From Photobacterium kagoshimensis (GTDB taxonomy: Bacteria; Pseudomonadota; Gammaproteobacteria; Enterobacterales; Vibrionaceae), in contig NZ_JAKJSO010000008.1 in NCBI RefSeq assembly GCF_050337045.1, forward strand, positions 434,001-498,000: 64,000 nt of DNA, in the 5' to 3' direction. The notes beneath the pieces were generated by a model. It made no database searches. It saw nothing but the letters and a program-made list of their open reading frames with translations, and was not told the DNA's origin. A program made the translations under genes and the position numbers. Every line of letters begins with the position of its first letter. The first letter of the stretch is position 1. Below, piece by piece: positions 52,507 through 61,730 of this stretch.

Positions 52507-53338
52507 TTATTATTACTCCAAAACAGACTTGATAGGTTGCTGGCAGTTGGCCTTTCTCATCTCTAAACTCATCGTAAGCGCGTTCTAAAGCCTGAATTGT
52601 CTTGCGACTAGCTAAGCCTGCTTTGCGTTCCCGCTGCAGATGCGTCGCCCCTATCCCTTTCAGGTCTTTCATGAGTTCAACTGCCGTATTGTATTTCACT
52701 GTAATCGGGAGGAATTTTAGGGTATCGATTTCTCCCCCCGCTTGCGCCAGCGCAAGTTTTACCGCCTTTTGCGAAAGAAAATGGTTCACATGTTGATATT
52801 GATCAACCTGCAGCCACGCATAACGAAGCTCATGGAGTGAATTTTCTGCCAATGTGGTGAATAAAATACAACCACCTGGTTTGACCACACGTCGTAACTC
52901 TTTCAAGGGTACAGATAAATCAGAGCACCACTGTAGCGCTAAAGTGGTATATGCAATATCAAAGCTATTATCCGCAAAAGGCAGATCTTCTGCATCACCT
53001 TGTTGATAAGTGACTTGGTTACCACAACGTAATTTCGCCTGCTCCAACATTTCAGATGATAAGTCTGTCGCGCAAACATCAAATCCACGGTTAGCAAGTT
53101 GCTGCGAAAAATATCCCGTACCACAGCCTAAATCGAGTAGCTTGCTGCCCACAGGAACAAGTGCTGGCAACTTCTCCATAAGTTGATGGCCAACTAAGCG
53201 TTGAAAAGCGGCAGATTTATCATAGTTAGCCGCAGCCTTACCAAAGGCGGCTGCAATTGCACTTTTATCTGCGCATGAGTTAGGTTCTGTTAGTTCGGTA
53301 CGATTTAGGTTCGACACCTTTTTAGCAACATCAGTCAT
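52499..53338 (-). CDS. bioC: Malonyl-ACP O-methyltransferase
   Basis: A 279-residue SAM methyltransferase that methylates malonyl-ACP to start pimeloyl synthesis. Motif I LLDLGCGTGYFS, FDVCATDLS, GDAEDLPFADNSFDIAYTTLALQW and the C-terminal BioC-type helix region are seen. Overlaps of 8 bp with both bioF and bioD show tight translational coupling. No bioH is in the window; the matching esterase must be elsewhere. Confidence 0.94.
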   Translation of the reverse strand: MTDVAKKVSNLNRTELTEPNSCADKSAIAAAFGKAAANYDKSAAFQRLVGHQLMEKLPALVPVGSKLLDLGCGTGYFSQQLANRGFDVCATDLSSEMLEQAKLRCGNQVTYQQGDAEDLPFADNSFDIAYTTLALQWCSDLSVPLKELRRVVKPGGCILFTTLAENSLHELRYAWLQVDQYQHVNHFLSQKAVKLALAQAGGEIDTLKFLPITVKYNTAVELMKDLKGIGATHLQRERKAGLASRKTIQALERAYDEFRDEKGQLPATYQVCFGVIIND

Positions 53339-54482
53339 ACATCACCTCATTGATTGTTGTTGCGAGATATTTAACATCTTCGATGCTATGGCTAGCCGTT
53401 AATGTAATGCGCAATCTGGCACTATTAACAGGTACTGTAGGCGGGCGTATTGCACTTACCCAGCACCCACGCTGGTTTATCGCGTGAGATAGCTGCATTG
53501 CTTTATCACTACAGCCCACCAGTAACGGTTTAATAGGCGAAGGCGTATTGGTAAACTCAATAGCACTATCTAAGGCCTGTTCGAATTCGTGGCTTAGGTG
53601 CGCCAGTTTTTCACGACGCCAATCATCTTGTTGAATCAGTGCGCACGCTTTAGAAAGAGCAAAGGCTTGCGCAGGGGGGATGGCGGTCGAATAGATAAAG
53701 TGACGAGCAAATTGCACCAAATATTCAGCAGTCTCTTCGCTACACAGCACGGCTGCGCCTTGTAAACCAAACGCTTTGCCAAAAGTAACAACCAGAATAT
53801 CGGCTTTTATCTTGGCTAAGTCGCAACTGCCTCGTCCTTTTTCTCCTAGGACACCGCAGCCATGTGCATCGTCTACCATCAACCAAGCATCGGCGGCTTG
53901 CGTCATGTTGGAGATTTCAGCTAATGGCGCGAGATCGCCATCCATACTGAAGACACCTTCAGTAACCACCAAAGAGGCTTGGTTCGCTTGTTGGCTAAGT
54001 AGTCGCTGGAGATGAGCTGTATCATTGTGCTTAAAGCGTTTCATGGATGCGGGTGATAACATGCCCGCTTCCATGAGTGAGGCATGGTTCAGTTTATCTT
54101 GCAGCAGGCAGTGCGTTTTATTTAGTAAACTAAACAACACCGCTTGATTCGCGCTAAAGCCACTGTTGAACAGTAATGCGCGGTCGTAGCCTAGCCACTC
54201 TGCAAGCTGTTGTTCTAACTGCCTATGAGGTTGATTAAAACCCGTGACGAGTGGTGATGCCCCGCTACCTGCTCCAAAGCGTTGCAAACCTTGTTGCCAC
54301 GCTTGAAGCAGTTGCGGCTCTTGCGCTAAACCAAGGTAATCATTTGAGGAGAAGTTTAGTAGCGACTTACCATGATGATTAACGTGCTGCGCTGTACGTT
54401 CAAGGCACACACGCTGTCGGTATAGCCCTTGTTGATGGCGTTCCGCCAGTGCTTGTATGATGTGTTCGTTAAACCGAGACAT
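53331..54482 (-). CDS. bioF: 8-amino-7-oxononanoate synthase
   Basis: A 383-residue PLP enzyme condensing pimeloyl-ACP with L-alanine. FSSNDYLGLA, GSGASPLVTGF, VDDAHGCGVLG and the PLP lysine in TFGKAFGLQGAAV are all in place. It is second in the operon, 30 bp after bioB. Confidence 0.96.
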   Translation of the reverse strand: MSRFNEHIIQALAERHQQGLYRQRVCLERTAQHVNHHGKSLLNFSSNDYLGLAQEPQLLQAWQQGLQRFGAGSGASPLVTGFNQPHRQLEQQLAEWLGYDRALLFNSGFSANQAVLFSLLNKTHCLLQDKLNHASLMEAGMLSPASMKRFKHNDTAHLQRLLSQQANQASLVVTEGVFSMDGDLAPLAEISNMTQAADAWLMVDDAHGCGVLGEKGRGSCDLAKIKADILVVTFGKAFGLQGAAVLCSEETAEYLVQFARHFIYSTAIPPAQAFALSKACALIQQDDWRREKLAHLSHEFEQALDSAIEFTNTPSPIKPLLVGCSDKAMQLSHAINQRGCWVSAIRPPTVPVNSARLRITLTASHSIEDVKYLATTINEVMYD

Positions 54483-54512
54483 GGTAAAAAGCCTTGTTAA
54501 ACCGATGCAATG

Positions 54513-55565
54513 CTAAACAGTCGCATCATAAAACAAGTCGTCTTTACCTGGACGAGCAGCAACACGTTCCGCCACACGATCAAGCAACTCATGCTCTTGA
54601 ATCTCATCAGGCTTAGCGGCATGTTCTTGGCTATTAATACCTAATTTAGCAAACAGCTGCATGTCTTTATCTTCACCTGGATTTGGTGTCGTCAGCAGCT
54701 TACAACCGTAAAAAACTGAATTGGCACCCGCCATAAAGCACAGTGTTTGCATTTGCTCATTCATGTCTTCACGCCCAGCCGAAAGTCGAACAGCAGATTC
54801 GGGCATAATGATACGAGCCACAGCAACAATACGAACAAAATCGAATGGGTCAACGTCATCCACATTTTCTAGTGGCGTACCCTTCACTTTCACCAGCATG
54901 TTAATTGGTACACTTTCAGGGTGCGTTGGCAAGTTCGCTAATTCAACCAGCAGAGCTGCACGGTCACGTGAACTTTCACCCATGCCAATAATACCGCCCG
55001 AGCAAATTTTCATACCTGAATCACGTACATGGCTCAGTGTATCGAGGCGATCTTGGTAAGTACGCGTGGTGATAATGCTGCCGTAATATTCCGGTGAGGT
55101 ATCTAGATTATGGTTGTAATAATCTAAACCAGCATCCGCTAACACATTAGCTTGATCGCCTGTGATCATACCTAGTGTCATACAGGTTTCTAAACCCATT
55201 TCTTTTACCCCGCGGATCATATCCAACAGGTAAGGCATATCGCGCTCTTTCGGGTTTTTCCACGCAGCCCCCATACAGAAGCGAGTTGCACCAGATACTT
55301 TTGCTTTATTGGCAGCATCAAGCACTTGTTCTACTTCAAGTAGACGCTCACGCTCAACATCAGTACGATAATGCGCACTTTGCGGGCAGTATTTACAATC
55401 TTCTGGACAAGCTCCTGTTTTAATAGACAACAAGGTACTCACCTGAACCTTGTTAGGCTCGTGATATTGGCGATGGATCTGCTGTGCTTCAAACACCAAA
55501 TCCATAAAGGGCTTATCAAATAAGGCTTGAACTTCCGCGACTGTCCAGTCGTGTCTTACTTCCAC
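54513..55565 (-). CDS. bioB: Biotin synthase
   Basis: A 350-residue radical SAM enzyme that inserts sulfur into dethiobiotin. The 4Fe-4S motif C53-x3-C57-x2-C60 matches E. coli numbering exactly when the GTG at 55565 is used, and AGAGG lies eight bases before it; an ATG eight codons upstream is a poorer choice. FCMGAAWKNP, YYNHNLDTSPEYY and RLSAGRE complete the family pattern. First gene of bioBFCD. Confidence 0.96.
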   Translation of the reverse strand: MEVRHDWTVAEVQALFDKPFMDLVFEAQQIHRQYHEPNKVQVSTLLSIKTGACPEDCKYCPQSAHYRTDVERERLLEVEQVLDAANKAKVSGATRFCMGAAWKNPKERDMPYLLDMIRGVKEMGLETCMTLGMITGDQANVLADAGLDYYNHNLDTSPEYYGSIITTRTYQDRLDTLSHVRDSGMKICSGGIIGMGESSRDRAALLVELANLPTHPESVPINMLVKVKGTPLENVDDVDPFDFVRIVAVARIIMPESAVRLSAGREDMNEQMQTLCFMAGANSVFYGCKLLTTPNPGEDKDMQLFAKLGINSQEHAAKPDEIQEHELLDRVAERVAARPGKDDLFYDATV

Positions 55566-55737
55566 GTGTATAACCTCTTTCTTTCGCAATTAAGTACACA
55601 TCTTGCATGACTAATTGCATAAATCGACATGCTTAACTGTTTGTTATTATTGTGATAACTCACCGATTGGTGGGTTTAACAAACGCGCCAGTAAATGTAT
55701 TTCTTTGAATAATTTTACTTACTGTAATGCTTGGCTA

Positions 55738-55749
55738 GTCTACGTAGAC
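55738..55749. repeat. 12-bp palindrome in the bioA-bioB spacer
   Basis: GTCTACGTAGAC, a perfect palindrome beside the BirA operator and overlapping the inferred bioB -10 region. Confidence 0.5.
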
Positions 55750-55757
55750 TTAGTAGA

Positions 55758-55790
55758 CTGTCAACTAACAACAAACACCAAGGTTTACAT
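55758..55790. promoter_or_regulatory. BirA operator (bioO) with divergent promoters
   Basis: CTGTCAACT-N15-GGTTTACAT matches the BirA site TTGTAAACC-N15-GGTTTACAA. On the minus strand TTGACA inside the left half plus TAGACT 16 bp on forms the bioB promoter; on the plus strand TTGGCT (55731) and TAGACT (55754), 17 bp apart, form the bioA promoter. Biotinyl-AMP-bound BirA would shut off both. Confidence 0.8.
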
Positions 55791-55792
55791 CT

Positions 55793-57082
55793 GTGCAAAA
55801 ATTAAACAATAAAATTGATTTAGAATTTGATCAACAGCACATCTGGCATCCATATACCTCCACACTAAACCCTTTACCTTGTTACCCTGTCACAAGTGCA
55901 AGTGGTGTTTACTTGGAATTAGAAGGCGGCAGAAAGGTGATTGATGGTATGTCTTCGTGGTGGTCCACCATTCACGGCTATAACCATCCGGTACTTAACG
56001 AAGCGGCAAAAGCACAAATTGATAAAATGTCACATGTGATGTTTGGCGGGATCACCCACCAGCCAGCGGTGGATCTTTGCCAAAAGCTAATTACTATGAC
56101 CCCCACTCCACTCCAACATGTTTTCCTTGCCGATTCAGGTTCTGTTGCTGTGGAAGTCGCGCTAAAAATGGCACTGCAATATTGGCACACGAAACAAGAA
56201 CGCCGCCCTAAATTTCTAACGGTGCGCCATGGCTACCATGGGGATACTTTTGCTGCCATGTCAGTAACGGATCCTGACAACTCAATGCACAGTTTATATA
56301 AAGGTTTCTTACCTGAGCATATCTTTGCCGACTCACCCGAGTGTGGCTTTTTTGATGAATGGTACGAAGACGATATTAGTGATTTTCGTCAGCAAATCAT
56401 TGCGCACCAAACCGAACTTGCCGCTGTGATCCTTGAACCTATCGTACAAGGTGCTGGCGGCATGCGCCTTTACCACCCCACTTTCCTCAAACGCGTGCGC
56501 GAGCTGTGTGACGAATTTGGCATACTCTTAATTGCCGATGAAATCGCAACAGGGTTTGGCCGAACCGGAAAATTATTTGCGTGTGAACATGCAAACATCA
56601 GCCCAGATATTATGTGTGTCGGTAAAGCCTTAACAGGCGGCTACATGACACTATCAGCGACGCTGGCAACGAAACATGTTGCCGATACTGTCTGTGGAGG
56701 CGATGCGGGGTGCTTCATGCACGGGCCAACCTTTATGGGGAATCCATTAGCTTGTGCGGTCGCCAATGCCAGTTTGGGCTTGCTACAAGATGGAAAGTGG
56801 CAACAACAAGTCGCTCAGATTGAAAAACAACTTGCGGTCGAATTAACGGAAATTAGTCATCTTAGCGCCGTGAAAACTGTACGCTGGCTGGGCGCTATTG
56901 GCGTAGTTGAATTGCATCACGCTGTTGATATGGCGAGCATTCAACAAGCATTTGTCGACGCGGGGGTATGGATTCGTCCTTTCGGGAAGCTTGTGTACAT
57001 CATGCCACCCTTTATTATTACGCCAGAGCAACTTAGTAAACTCACTTCTGCTATTTTTAGTGTGCTTTCAGCAGCAGAATAA
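55793..57082 (+). CDS. bioA: Adenosylmethionine-8-amino-7-oxononanoate aminotransferase
   Basis: A 429-residue PLP aminotransferase producing diaminopelargonate with SAM as amino donor. HIWHPYTS at the start, MSSWWSTIHGYNHP, RHGYHGDTFAAMSV, ADEIATGFGRTG and the PLP lysine in GKALTGGYMTLSATL are classic. It starts with GTG, only three bases after bioO, with AAGG nine bases upstream. Divergent from bioB as in E. coli. Confidence 0.96.
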   Translation: MQKLNNKIDLEFDQQHIWHPYTSTLNPLPCYPVTSASGVYLELEGGRKVIDGMSSWWSTIHGYNHPVLNEAAKAQIDKMSHVMFGGITHQPAVDLCQKLITMTPTPLQHVFLADSGSVAVEVALKMALQYWHTKQERRPKFLTVRHGYHGDTFAAMSVTDPDNSMHSLYKGFLPEHIFADSPECGFFDEWYEDDISDFRQQIIAHQTELAAVILEPIVQGAGGMRLYHPTFLKRVRELCDEFGILLIADEIATGFGRTGKLFACEHANISPDIMCVGKALTGGYMTLSATLATKHVADTVCGGDAGCFMHGPTFMGNPLACAVANASLGLLQDGKWQQQVAQIEKQLAVELTEISHLSAVKTVRWLGAIGVVELHHAVDMASIQQAFVDAGVWIRPFGKLVYIMPPFIITPEQLSKLTSAIFSVLSAAE

Positions 57083-57329
57083 CGCCATTATCGAAAAGCA
57101 GACAAATTCCTACATTTGTCTGCTTATACTAAACCCAATGCTACACGTTGATCGTTAAATAATAATAATTCGTACTAGAGCGTATATGCGTTCTCTTTGA
57201 GAGTCAGTGATTCAACCTAGCCCTACAAAGCACACGGACACGTCAATAACAACTTGCTAGGTAAGTGACTGCTCTCGCGATATATGCCGCTACCTATTGG
57301 CAGGCATAATTAACGTCAGTAAGGGTTAT

Positions 57330-57893
57330 ATGATGCAGTTACCCCTATTCCCCCTCAAGCTATACCTACTGCCTGGTGGGATAAGCACACTTCGCATATT
57401 TGAACCTAAGTATGTCAGGTTAATAAAAATGGCGATGGCTTCAAACGAAGGTTTTGGACTTTGCATGCAAACCGATGACCACCTTTGTCACTTTGGTTCT
57501 CGTGTTGTTATTACCGATTTTGACCAAATGCCCGATGGTTTATTGGGTATTACAGTACGCGCCATCGACAAATTTGTAATTGACCAACATTGGACAGAAG
57601 ATGACGGGCTGATCATGGCGACAACCTCTATCATCCCCAATTGGACCCCCACTGAAATTAAATTTATTGACCGCGATTTATCAAGTGGACTACAAATGTT
57701 GTTTGAAGAATACCCTGAGCACGCCGCACATTATCCGCAGCCAGATTTTGAGGATATGGCGTGGGTATGTCAGCGTTGGTTAGAAATATTGCCGCTAGGT
57801 ACAGAGCAAAAGCAGTGGTTTATGAGCCGTAGTGATCACAAAGCGGCACTGTCATTTCTCCACTCAGTCATAGACGAAGAATTAAAAAAATAA
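57330..57893 (+). CDS. LON substrate-binding-domain protein
   Basis: A stand-alone Lon N-terminal domain of about 187 residues: MQLPLFPLKLYLLPGGISTLRIFEPKYVRLIKMAM (in parts), GSRVVITDFDQMPDGLLGITV and a helical C-terminal half. No ATPase or protease part is present. Such proteins occur widely in gammaproteobacteria; their function is not established. Two ATGs (57330, 57333) follow AAGGG; the TTG at 57297 is less likely. Confidence 0.88.
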   Translation: MMQLPLFPLKLYLLPGGISTLRIFEPKYVRLIKMAMASNEGFGLCMQTDDHLCHFGSRVVITDFDQMPDGLLGITVRAIDKFVIDQHWTEDDGLIMATTSIIPNWTPTEIKFIDRDLSSGLQMLFEEYPEHAAHYPQPDFEDMAWVCQRWLEILPLGTEQKQWFMSRSDHKAALSFLHSVIDEELKK

Positions 57894-57919
57894 TGATCCA
57901 TTTCTAATTCCGCTACGTA
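57894..57919 (+). promoter_or_regulatory. RpoE/ChrR-type sigma promoter, likely autoregulated
   Basis: TGATCC-N16-CGTA matches the promoter consensus of the RpoE-ChrR singlet-oxygen sigma group. It overlaps the end of the LON-domain gene and would start transcription near 57926, ahead of the sigma gene. Confidence 0.7.
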
Positions 57920-57972
57920 AATCTCAATACATGTTCGTGGAAGTGTTTCTTAACAGAGGCATTATTGAGATT

Positions 57973-58605
57973 ATGCCATTAACAAATTACTATCATACTC
58001 AGTCTAAGCTACCTCAACCTCAGGCTAGAGCGTCAATGGATGATTTGAGTATTGAGAAACAAAAAGAGTTACTTGCCAATATCGCGTTACATCGTGATAA
58101 GTCTTCTTTCGCTGTCATTTTTTCGCATTTCAGCCCTAAAATTCGTATTTATGGACTGAAGTACTTAAAGCAAGAAGCGGTTGCTATGGAACTTGTACAA
58201 GAAACAATGATGAAGGTATGGCGTAAAGCACACATGTTTGACGGCTCGAAAGGCGCAGCATCAACATGGATTTACACCATCATGCGGAACCTTTGTTTTG
58301 ACATGCTCCGAAAGCAGCAATCAAGCAAGGAAGATAACTACAGTGACGATTTGTGGCCTATTTTTGAAGAGCGGCTAGCAAGCCAAACGGATGAACAAGC
58401 CAATGCCACCTTGAGTGACGAATTACTGGTTTATATTGATAGCTTGCCCGATGCCCAACAAATTGTAGTTAAAGAAATTTATTTAAATCAGCGATCTCAT
58501 CAAGATGTCGCCGATCAGCTAGGCGTGCCAGTGGGAACCATTAAGTCACGGTTACGGCTTGGGTTACAAAAGTTACGTGGCCAATTGGAGAATAGCGATG
58601 ATTAA
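57973..58605 (+). CDS. ECF sigma factor of the RpoE/ChrR group
   Basis: A 210-residue ECF sigma factor. Region 2 (FAVIFSHFSPKIRIYGLKYL, AMELVQETMMKVWRKAHMF, TWIYTIMRNLCFDMLRK) and region 4 (LPDAQQIVVKEIYLNQRSHQDVADQLGVPVGTIKSRLRLGLQKLRGQL, in parts) are complete. It is paired with a ChrR anti-sigma gene overlapping its end by 8 bp. The ATG at 57973 lies about 47 bases from the predicted transcript start; the ATG at 57931 would be nearly leaderless. Expected to respond to singlet oxygen or photo-oxidative stress (from family knowledge). Confidence 0.92.
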   Translation: MPLTNYYHTQSKLPQPQARASMDDLSIEKQKELLANIALHRDKSSFAVIFSHFSPKIRIYGLKYLKQEAVAMELVQETMMKVWRKAHMFDGSKGAASTWIYTIMRNLCFDMLRKQQSSKEDNYSDDLWPIFEERLASQTDEQANATLSDELLVYIDSLPDAQQIVVKEIYLNQRSHQDVADQLGVPVGTIKSRLRLGLQKLRGQLENSDD

Positions 58606-59290
58606 ACATCACCCGCAGGCAGCGTTAATGAAAGACTACGTGGAAGGTAAGCTACCGCTATCACTATCGATTGCTGTCTCTGCCCATATAGAGCTTTGCC
58701 CGTGTTGCCAACAGCAAGCAGACAAACTTACCGCACAAACAGCAATGCGCTCTTGGCGTGACACCGAGGTTCAGACTGAGCCGAGAAGCACCGCTACGGA
58801 AGCTGATTTTGACCTGCAAGCCAACTTTGATGCCATGTTTGCTGACATTGTAGAAAATGAAACCGCAGAACCTGTCGTGCACAAACCTGTTGAAGTCACC
58901 AGTGTTGAATGCAAAGGGACACGCTACCCACTTCCTCGAGCGCTGCGCAGCTTCGATAGTTTAAACTGGCATGGGTTAGGTAAAATTACTCGGGCCCGAT
59001 TGCCACTGGAAGAGCAAGAAGTGCGAGCAAGCCTGCTTCATATTGATAAGCATGGCAGCATTCCGGCCCATACTCACAAAGGCTATGAGTTAACCTTGTT
59101 AATCGCAGGTGAGTTCAGCGATGAAAATGGCACCTACCACGCAGGCGATTTTATCTGGCTGGATGCATCTAATCATCACGCACCAGAAACTAAAGAAGGC
59201 TGTTTGTGTTATACCGTTTCGAATGCACCGCAACACTTTACGCAAGGTATTAGCCAACTATTGAACGGGATTGGAAAAGTCATTTACTAA
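58598..59290 (+). CDS. chrR: ChrR-type zinc anti-sigma factor
   Basis: A 230-residue protein. The N-terminal zinc anti-sigma domain has His5, His30-x3-Cys34-x2-Cys37; the C-terminal cupin has H158-x-H160-x3-E164 and H193/H194, the metal set of the ChrR cupin. It holds the sigma factor inactive until singlet oxygen or organic peroxide acts through the cupin. The ATG at 58598 overlaps the sigma gene stop and is preceded by GGAG within that gene, so translation is coupled. Confidence 0.93.
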   Translation: MIKHHPQAALMKDYVEGKLPLSLSIAVSAHIELCPCCQQQADKLTAQTAMRSWRDTEVQTEPRSTATEADFDLQANFDAMFADIVENETAEPVVHKPVEVTSVECKGTRYPLPRALRSFDSLNWHGLGKITRARLPLEEQEVRASLLHIDKHGSIPAHTHKGYELTLLIAGEFSDENGTYHAGDFIWLDASNHHAPETKEGCLCYTVSNAPQHFTQGISQLLNGIGKVIY

Positions 59291-59327
59291 ACCAATTCAA
59301 GTCAAAACCTAACTAGACGACTCAAAA

Positions 59328-59360
59328 ACATCGAGCGATTTAAATATTGCTCGGTGTTTT
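59328..59360 (+). terminator. Terminator after chrR
   Basis: ACATCGAGC/GCTCGGTGT stem (one mismatch) followed by TTTT, 38 bp past the stop. Confidence 0.7.
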
Positions 59361-59491
59361 CATTTTTAGCCCCTTTCACACAGGTTATTTAATCAGATTA
59401 TCCAGTTTTTCATCTTGTAATAAAAATTCAAAAATACATTAAAACGCCTAAAATGTAGTTTTATTACAACATAGAATTTCAACTTGGTTTC

Positions 59492-59504
59492 TGTGTGACA
59501 CACA
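59492..59504. promoter_or_regulatory. TGTGTG-A-CACACA palindrome upstream of lldP2
   Basis: Perfect 13-bp odd palindrome, 390 bp before the gene; a CRP-like or other operator is possible. The region 59361-59893 has no gene. Confidence 0.3.
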
Positions 59505-59677
59505 AAAGCACGATTCTACTAAACCCACACTATAAATACGGCAATTTCATTAGGTCATTCATACAAAATCATTGTTTCCAATAGTGACCCAATATGTTTC
59601 CCCACCATTCCAACCAAAAACCATAACCAACTGATTTTAAAAGACTCAAAGAATAAATTGGAATTTAACATTTCATT

Positions 59678-59694
59678 ACCAATCACACATTGGT
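59678..59694. promoter_or_regulatory. Candidate operator of the lldP2-lldEFG operon
   Basis: ACCAAT-CACAC-ATTGGT is a perfect inverted repeat in an AT-rich stretch about 200 bp before lldP. GntR-type lactate regulators (LldR) bind TGGT/ACCA half-sites, but usually in the opposite orientation, so the binder is uncertain. Confidence 0.4.
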
Positions 59695-59893
59695 GATTTG
59701 TCTGATGAAATCAGTAAATAAAAAGCATAGCGAACTCTGTATTGATACTTACAATATTCTTCCCACGACGTCGTAGAAATCGAAACGCAAAGAAAACGTA
59801 TAGAAAGTTACAACATTAATAATTACAAAATCGACTACCGCCTTGGTGCACACAACACTCAGCATGGATAGTCACGATAAAGTGGAATACAAC

Positions 59894-61477
59894 ATGTTAA
59901 ACCTTGTTATTTCAGTAGTCCCTATCTTGCTACTGATATGGATGATGACCAAAAAGAATGCATTACCATCACACATTGCGTTGCCGGTGACAGCATTATT
60001 AATTGGCGCCCTACAACTTTTTTATTTTGGTTCAGACCTCACCCTACTTAGCGCTAATATTGTCGCGGGGATGTTATCTGCCATCACTCCAATTTCTATT
60101 ATTGCGGGTGCCATTTTATTAAACCGCACTATAGCCCTTTCAGGTGCTGAAGATGTCATTCGCCAATGGCTCGAAACCATCAGCCGCAACCAAGTTGCCC
60201 AGTTAATGATCATTGGTTGGGCCTTTGCTTTCATGATTGAAGGCGCTTCAGGCTTTGGTACGCCAGCCGCAATTGCAGCACCAATTCTTGTTGGCCTCGG
60301 CTTTAATCCTTTAAAAGTCGCCATGCTTGCGCTGGTGATGAACTCGGTACCTGTTTCATTTGGTGCTGTTGGCACACCAACATGGTTTGGTTTTGGCAAT
60401 TTAGGCCTAAATGATGCGGGGCTACTTGAAGTCGGTCGTAACTCGGCATTAATGCATGCTATCGCTGCCTTTGTGATTCCTGTATTAGCATTACGCTTTG
60501 TAGTTAGCTGGCAGCAAATCCGCCGCAATATGCTGTTTATCCAGCTAAGTATTCTCGCTTGTACTGTGCCTTATATTCTATTTGCACAGTGGAACTACGA
60601 GTTCCCATCACTGATTGGTGGCGCCATTGGTATGGCAGTATCGATTGTTCTGGCTCGCTATAAAGTTGGCCTAGAAGAACCAGAAGCGGATGCTCAACAA
60701 AAAGCAAAGCACATCCCATTTGGTCAAGTTGTAAAGGCAATGAGCCCGACACTCATGCTGATTGCTATTTTGATTGTGACGCGTATTCAGCAACTCGGCA
60801 TTAAAGGCATGCTGACCGATTCAACACCAATGCTTAACCTTAACTTAGGTTTCTTTGGTGACTTATCAATTAGCCAAGCATTGATCATCAAACTAAGCAA
60901 TATTCTGGGCACTGAAACGGCATGGGCATACAAAACACTTTATGTACCAGCACTGATCCCGTTCTTCTTAGTGGTGCTGATCTCTATCCCTGTCTTCAAG
61001 CTGCCAAGCTCGGTTGTTAAGCAAGTGTTTAGCGAAACAGCTAGCCGTATCAAGATGCCATTTATTGCCCTTATTGGTGCACTTATCATGGTGAAATTCA
61101 TGATGATGGGGGGTGATAATTCACCAATCATGACAACAGGCCGCGCGTTTTCGGATTTAACCGGCACCAACTGGCAGTTCTTCGCCTCTTACCTTGGGGC
61201 GCTGGGTGCGTTTTTCTCTGGCTCAGCTACAGTTTCAAACCTAACGTTTGGTGGTATTCAACAAACCATTGCCCACACCGTTGGCTTACCTGAAACGACG
61301 ATTCTAGCCCTACAGTCGGTTGGTGGTTCTATGGGTAACATGGTGTGTATTAACAATATTATCGCAGTATCGACTATTTTAGGTATTGCCAATAAAGAAG
61401 GTTACATCATTAAGCGTACCGTTATTCCAATGGTGCTTTATGGTGCAATTGTTGCGGTTGTAAGTGTGTTTATCTGA
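59894..61477 (+). CDS. lldP: L-lactate permease (LldP family), second copy
   Basis: A 527-residue inner-membrane lactate:proton symporter. Motifs FMIEGASGFGTPAAIAAPIL, SVPVSFGAVGTPTWFGFG and GALGAFFSGSATVSNLTFGGIQQ (in parts) and ALQSVGGSMGNMVCINN. The ATG at 59894 (GTGGA upstream) gives the usual N-terminus in the first membrane helix; upstream ATG/TTG starts at 59864 and 59843 add polar residues. It is followed on the same strand by lldEFG, so it feeds that oxidation pathway. Confidence 0.94.
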   Translation: MLNLVISVVPILLLIWMMTKKNALPSHIALPVTALLIGALQLFYFGSDLTLLSANIVAGMLSAITPISIIAGAILLNRTIALSGAEDVIRQWLETISRNQVAQLMIIGWAFAFMIEGASGFGTPAAIAAPILVGLGFNPLKVAMLALVMNSVPVSFGAVGTPTWFGFGNLGLNDAGLLEVGRNSALMHAIAAFVIPVLALRFVVSWQQIRRNMLFIQLSILACTVPYILFAQWNYEFPSLIGGAIGMAVSIVLARYKVGLEEPEADAQQKAKHIPFGQVVKAMSPTLMLIAILIVTRIQQLGIKGMLTDSTPMLNLNLGFFGDLSISQALIIKLSNILGTETAWAYKTLYVPALIPFFLVVLISIPVFKLPSSVVKQVFSETASRIKMPFIALIGALIMVKFMMMGGDNSPIMTTGRAFSDLTGTNWQFFASYLGALGAFFSGSATVSNLTFGGIQQTIAHTVGLPETTILALQSVGGSMGNMVCINNIIAVSTILGIANKEGYIIKRTVIPMVLYGAIVAVVSVFI

Positions 61478-61610
61478 TAAACATTCACCACAAAAGCAAC
61501 ATTCGGAGCGATTAGGAACCAATCCGTACCCATAATAATAACAAGATACACCAGCAACACTGATTAGAAACACACAATAAACGGCCTCGCATCAGGGGCC
61601 GACTTTTAGT

Positions 61611-61659
61611 CCATCTCGATACGTTCTTATACTGTAGTAATAGGTAAGTATCGAGATGG
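61611..61659. repeat. Perfect 12-bp inverted repeat between lldP and lldE
   Basis: CCATCTCGATAC (61611-61622) and GTATCGAGATGG (61648-61659) are exact complements with 25 bases between. No T-run follows, so it is more likely an mRNA-processing or regulatory hairpin, or an operator, than a terminator. A weaker CGGCC/GGCCG stem is at 61582-61601. Confidence 0.6.
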
Positions 61660-61700
61660 TTATAAACGACAGCGCTACACGCGTTGCCAGAATCACTATA

Positions 61701-61717
61701 CGGTAGTCATGCTACCG
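61701..61717 (+). promoter_or_regulatory. Hairpin just before the lldE ribosome binding site
   Basis: CGGTAG-TCATG-CTACCG, 6-bp perfect stem, ending 13 bases before the lldE ATG and directly next to the GGAG site; could tune translation. Confidence 0.4.
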
Positions 61718-61730
61718 ACTGGAGCAATGT

